Shown piece after piece: positions 6,586 through 7,292 of a stretch of DNA of 7,292 nt (positions within the stretch are counted from its first letter, which is position 1; every line of letters starts with the position of its first letter). Location of the stretch: positions 1 through 7,292 of the forward strand of contig JAQVYD010000035.1 in NCBI GenBank assembly GCA_028709105.1. The letters run 5' to 3'. The notes under the pieces are model-generated. The model saw nothing but the letters and a program-made list of their open reading frames with translations, ran no database searches and was not told the origin of the DNA. The position numbers were made by a program, and so were the translations under genes. The DNA is from Clostridia bacterium. GTDB taxonomy: Bacteria; Bacillota; Peptococcia; DRI-13; DTU073.

Positions 6586-6622
6586 ATAGTCAAGCCCTAA
6601 TATGTCAAATTAAAATATTTCT

Positions 6623-6644
6623 CATATAATATATATATCATATG
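6623..6644. repeat. inverted repeat upstream of the antitoxin promoter
   Basis: CATAT (6623-6627) and ATATG (6640-6644) form an inverted pair 12 nt apart across an alternating AT run, with the palindrome CATATG at 6639-6644. The half-site resembles the AATATG/CATATT operator candidate just downstream, so it may be a second binding site for the antitoxin. The low complexity makes this tentative. Confidence 0.35.
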
Positions 6645-6671
6645 GATAATATGGTCATATTGGTCTATAAT
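6643..6671 (+). promoter_or_regulatory. promoter of the antitoxin-toxin pair with a palindromic operator candidate in the spacer
   Basis: TGGATA (6643-6648, 4 of 6 to consensus), a 17-nt spacer and a perfect TATAAT (6666-6671). Transcription would begin near 6678, about 25 nt before the start codon. The spacer carries the inverted repeat AATATG-GT-CATATT (6648-6661). A repressor there would block RNA polymerase, which is how many antitoxins control their own operons. The promoter match is good; the operator role is inferred. Confidence 0.6.
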
Positions 6672-6702
6672 ATAAGTAATAAAATTATGGGGGATGAATA
6701 AA

Positions 6703-7188
6703 ATGTATCTTCTTGAGGAAAAATCTATAAGTATTACAAAACAGGACTTCCCAAATATTGTCCGTCAAGCAGCCAAAGGTCATGAAGTTATTACTAGTAA
6801 TTTCAAAACTTCGGGTAGTAGTAAAGTTTCTATAATTTCTACAGAAATTTTTGAAGAGGTTTTGGATAGAGGCTACAAATTTAATCCTATTATTGATGAG
6901 GACCCGGACGGTAACGGTTTTACCATTTCCATTGATGAATTGTTAATTCACGGAGAAGGTTCTACTCTTATTGATGCACTTCAAGATCTTGCTGAAAATC
7001 TTATAGATTATGCTCAAGACTATTTAACGAGAGTTGATTTCTACCGGCAAATTGAAAACCGCAAGCACCATTATCCTTACCTCCGTAGAATTGCTAAACT
7101 TACAGATATAAACCAAGTAATGGAGGTAATTGCGGAGTGCCATACCAGTTTACAACAGGCGATATCAAATCAATCGCTAAAAGATTAG
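6703..7188 (+). CDS. antitoxin-like protein: Phd/YefM-like N-terminus joined to a HicB-like segment
   Basis: This 161-residue soluble, acidic protein has no transmembrane segment. I choose ATG 6703 because GGGGG (6689-6693) lies 9 nt upstream, whereas ATG 6694 directly abuts that site. Residues about 1-50 have the pattern of Phd/YefM antitoxins: ITKQDFPNIVRQAAKG, then HEVITSNF and VSIISTEIFEEVL, meaning a strand, a helix, 'vI' strands and a short helix. Residues about 67-105 (GFTISIDELLIHGEGSTL then a helix ending YAQDYL) resemble the HicB pattern of a strand pair followed by a G-[DS]-T-aliphatic helix. The C-terminal NRKHHYPYLRRIAKL segment resembles tails in uncharacterised antitoxin-like proteins. 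Its promoter spacer holds a palindrome, and a second gene begins inside its 3' end with its own ribosome binding site. That layout is typical of type II toxin-antitoxin operons. The assignment is by pattern and context, not by a catalytic motif. Confidence 0.65.
   Translation: MYLLEEKSISITKQDFPNIVRQAAKGHEVITSNFKTSGSSKVSIISTEIFEEVLDRGYKFNPIIDEDPDGNGFTISIDELLIHGEGSTLIDALQDLAENLIDYAQDYLTRVDFYRQIENRKHHYPYLRRIAKLTDINQVMEVIAECHTSLQQAISNQSLKD
7122..7126 (+). promoter_or_regulatory. ribosome binding site for the overlapping candidate toxin
   Basis: GGAGG lies inside the antitoxin gene, 10 nt before GTG 7137. It is the only good site in the region and decides the start of the overlapping frame. Confidence 0.6.
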
Positions 7189-7292
7189 GATTACAACAAA
7201 TAAATGTGAAAAAATGGAACGGTATTGACGCAAATGGAGATTTTCTGCAAACCTATATCCATGATCATGGGGATGGTGTTCCCATTTTGTCA
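7137..7292 (+). CDS. candidate toxin partner (HicA-like?), 5' part, cut by window edge
   Basis: A frame open from 7098 to the last base has GTG 7137 with GGAGG 10 nt upstream. It gives 52 codons before the window ends. It overlaps the antitoxin gene by 52 bp, which suggests translational coupling. Beyond the antitoxin stop it keeps protein-like character: a helix (TGDIKSIAKRLGL), then NVKKWNGIDANGDFLQTYIH and DHGDG. A short helix followed by strands with G-x-F-x-QT-x-I-H-x-H-G recalls the HicA double-stranded-RNA-binding-like toxins. However, the GSH catalytic motif of classical HicA is not seen; the corresponding place reads INVKKW. I do not recognise the family with certainty. A toxin role rests on the position and overlap. 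Confidence 0.5.
   Translation, partial: MPYQFTTGDIKSIAKRLGLQQINVKKWNGIDANGDFLQTYIHDHGDGVPILS

Noticed and set aside
6623..6644. Alternating AT run as a possible replication or unwinding element
   Set aside because: It is short, has no DnaA-box cluster nearby and fits better as part of the promoter region.
6694..6702. ATG 6694 as the antitoxin start
   Set aside because: It directly follows the GGGGG ribosome binding site with no spacer, while ATG 6703 has a 9-nt spacer.

Overview
The window looks like chromosomal DNA of a low-GC Gram-positive bacterium (Bacillota, most likely an anaerobic Clostridia or Peptococcaceae-type lineage). The reasons are AT-rich codon use, strong GGAGG-type ribosome binding sites, a clostridial-type MiaB, a Firmicutes-type Orn/Lys/Arg decarboxylase, an MreB/Mbl-like actin, and an exported L,D-transpeptidase flanked by peptidoglycan-binding domains. 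The genus cannot be fixed from the sequence alone.

Layout. Positions 1-571 (minus) hold the N-terminal 190 codons of miaB, the tRNA methylthiotransferase. Upstream of it on the same strand, at 648-1505, is a patatin-like serine hydrolase. Divergent from that, at about 1610-2581 (plus), is an exported L,D-transpeptidase whose best-supported start is an unusual ATT codon. A perfect 19-bp stem at 2573-2617 ends this gene and also, from the other side, the PLP-dependent decarboxylase at 2644-4167 (minus). Divergent from the decarboxylase is an orphan MreB-family actin at 4320-5363 (plus). Its last 11 bases overlap the 3' end of hisC at 5353-6429 (minus). After a 270-bp intergenic region with repeats and two promoters, the right edge holds what looks like a toxin-antitoxin operon. 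It consists of a composite antitoxin-like protein (6703-7188) and a candidate toxin (from GTG 7137, running off the window) that starts inside the antitoxin gene.

How it works together. This is not one pathway but a run of single-gene or two-gene units, mostly divergent or convergent. Two genes concern cell-wall shape and cross-linking (L,D-transpeptidase, MreB-like protein), two are PLP enzymes of amino-acid metabolism (decarboxylase, HisC), one modifies tRNA (MiaB) and one probably acts on lipids (patatin). The accessory part is the right end, where the TA-like pair has its own strong promoter with a palindrome placed between the -35 and -10 boxes.

The points most worth attention are the divergent MreB (Asp to Asn in the phosphate-2 motif), the antitoxin that seems to join Phd/YefM-like and HicB-like halves next to an unfamiliar toxin candidate, and the ATT start of the L,D-transpeptidase. 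I found no CRISPR array, tRNA, rRNA or complete insertion sequence.
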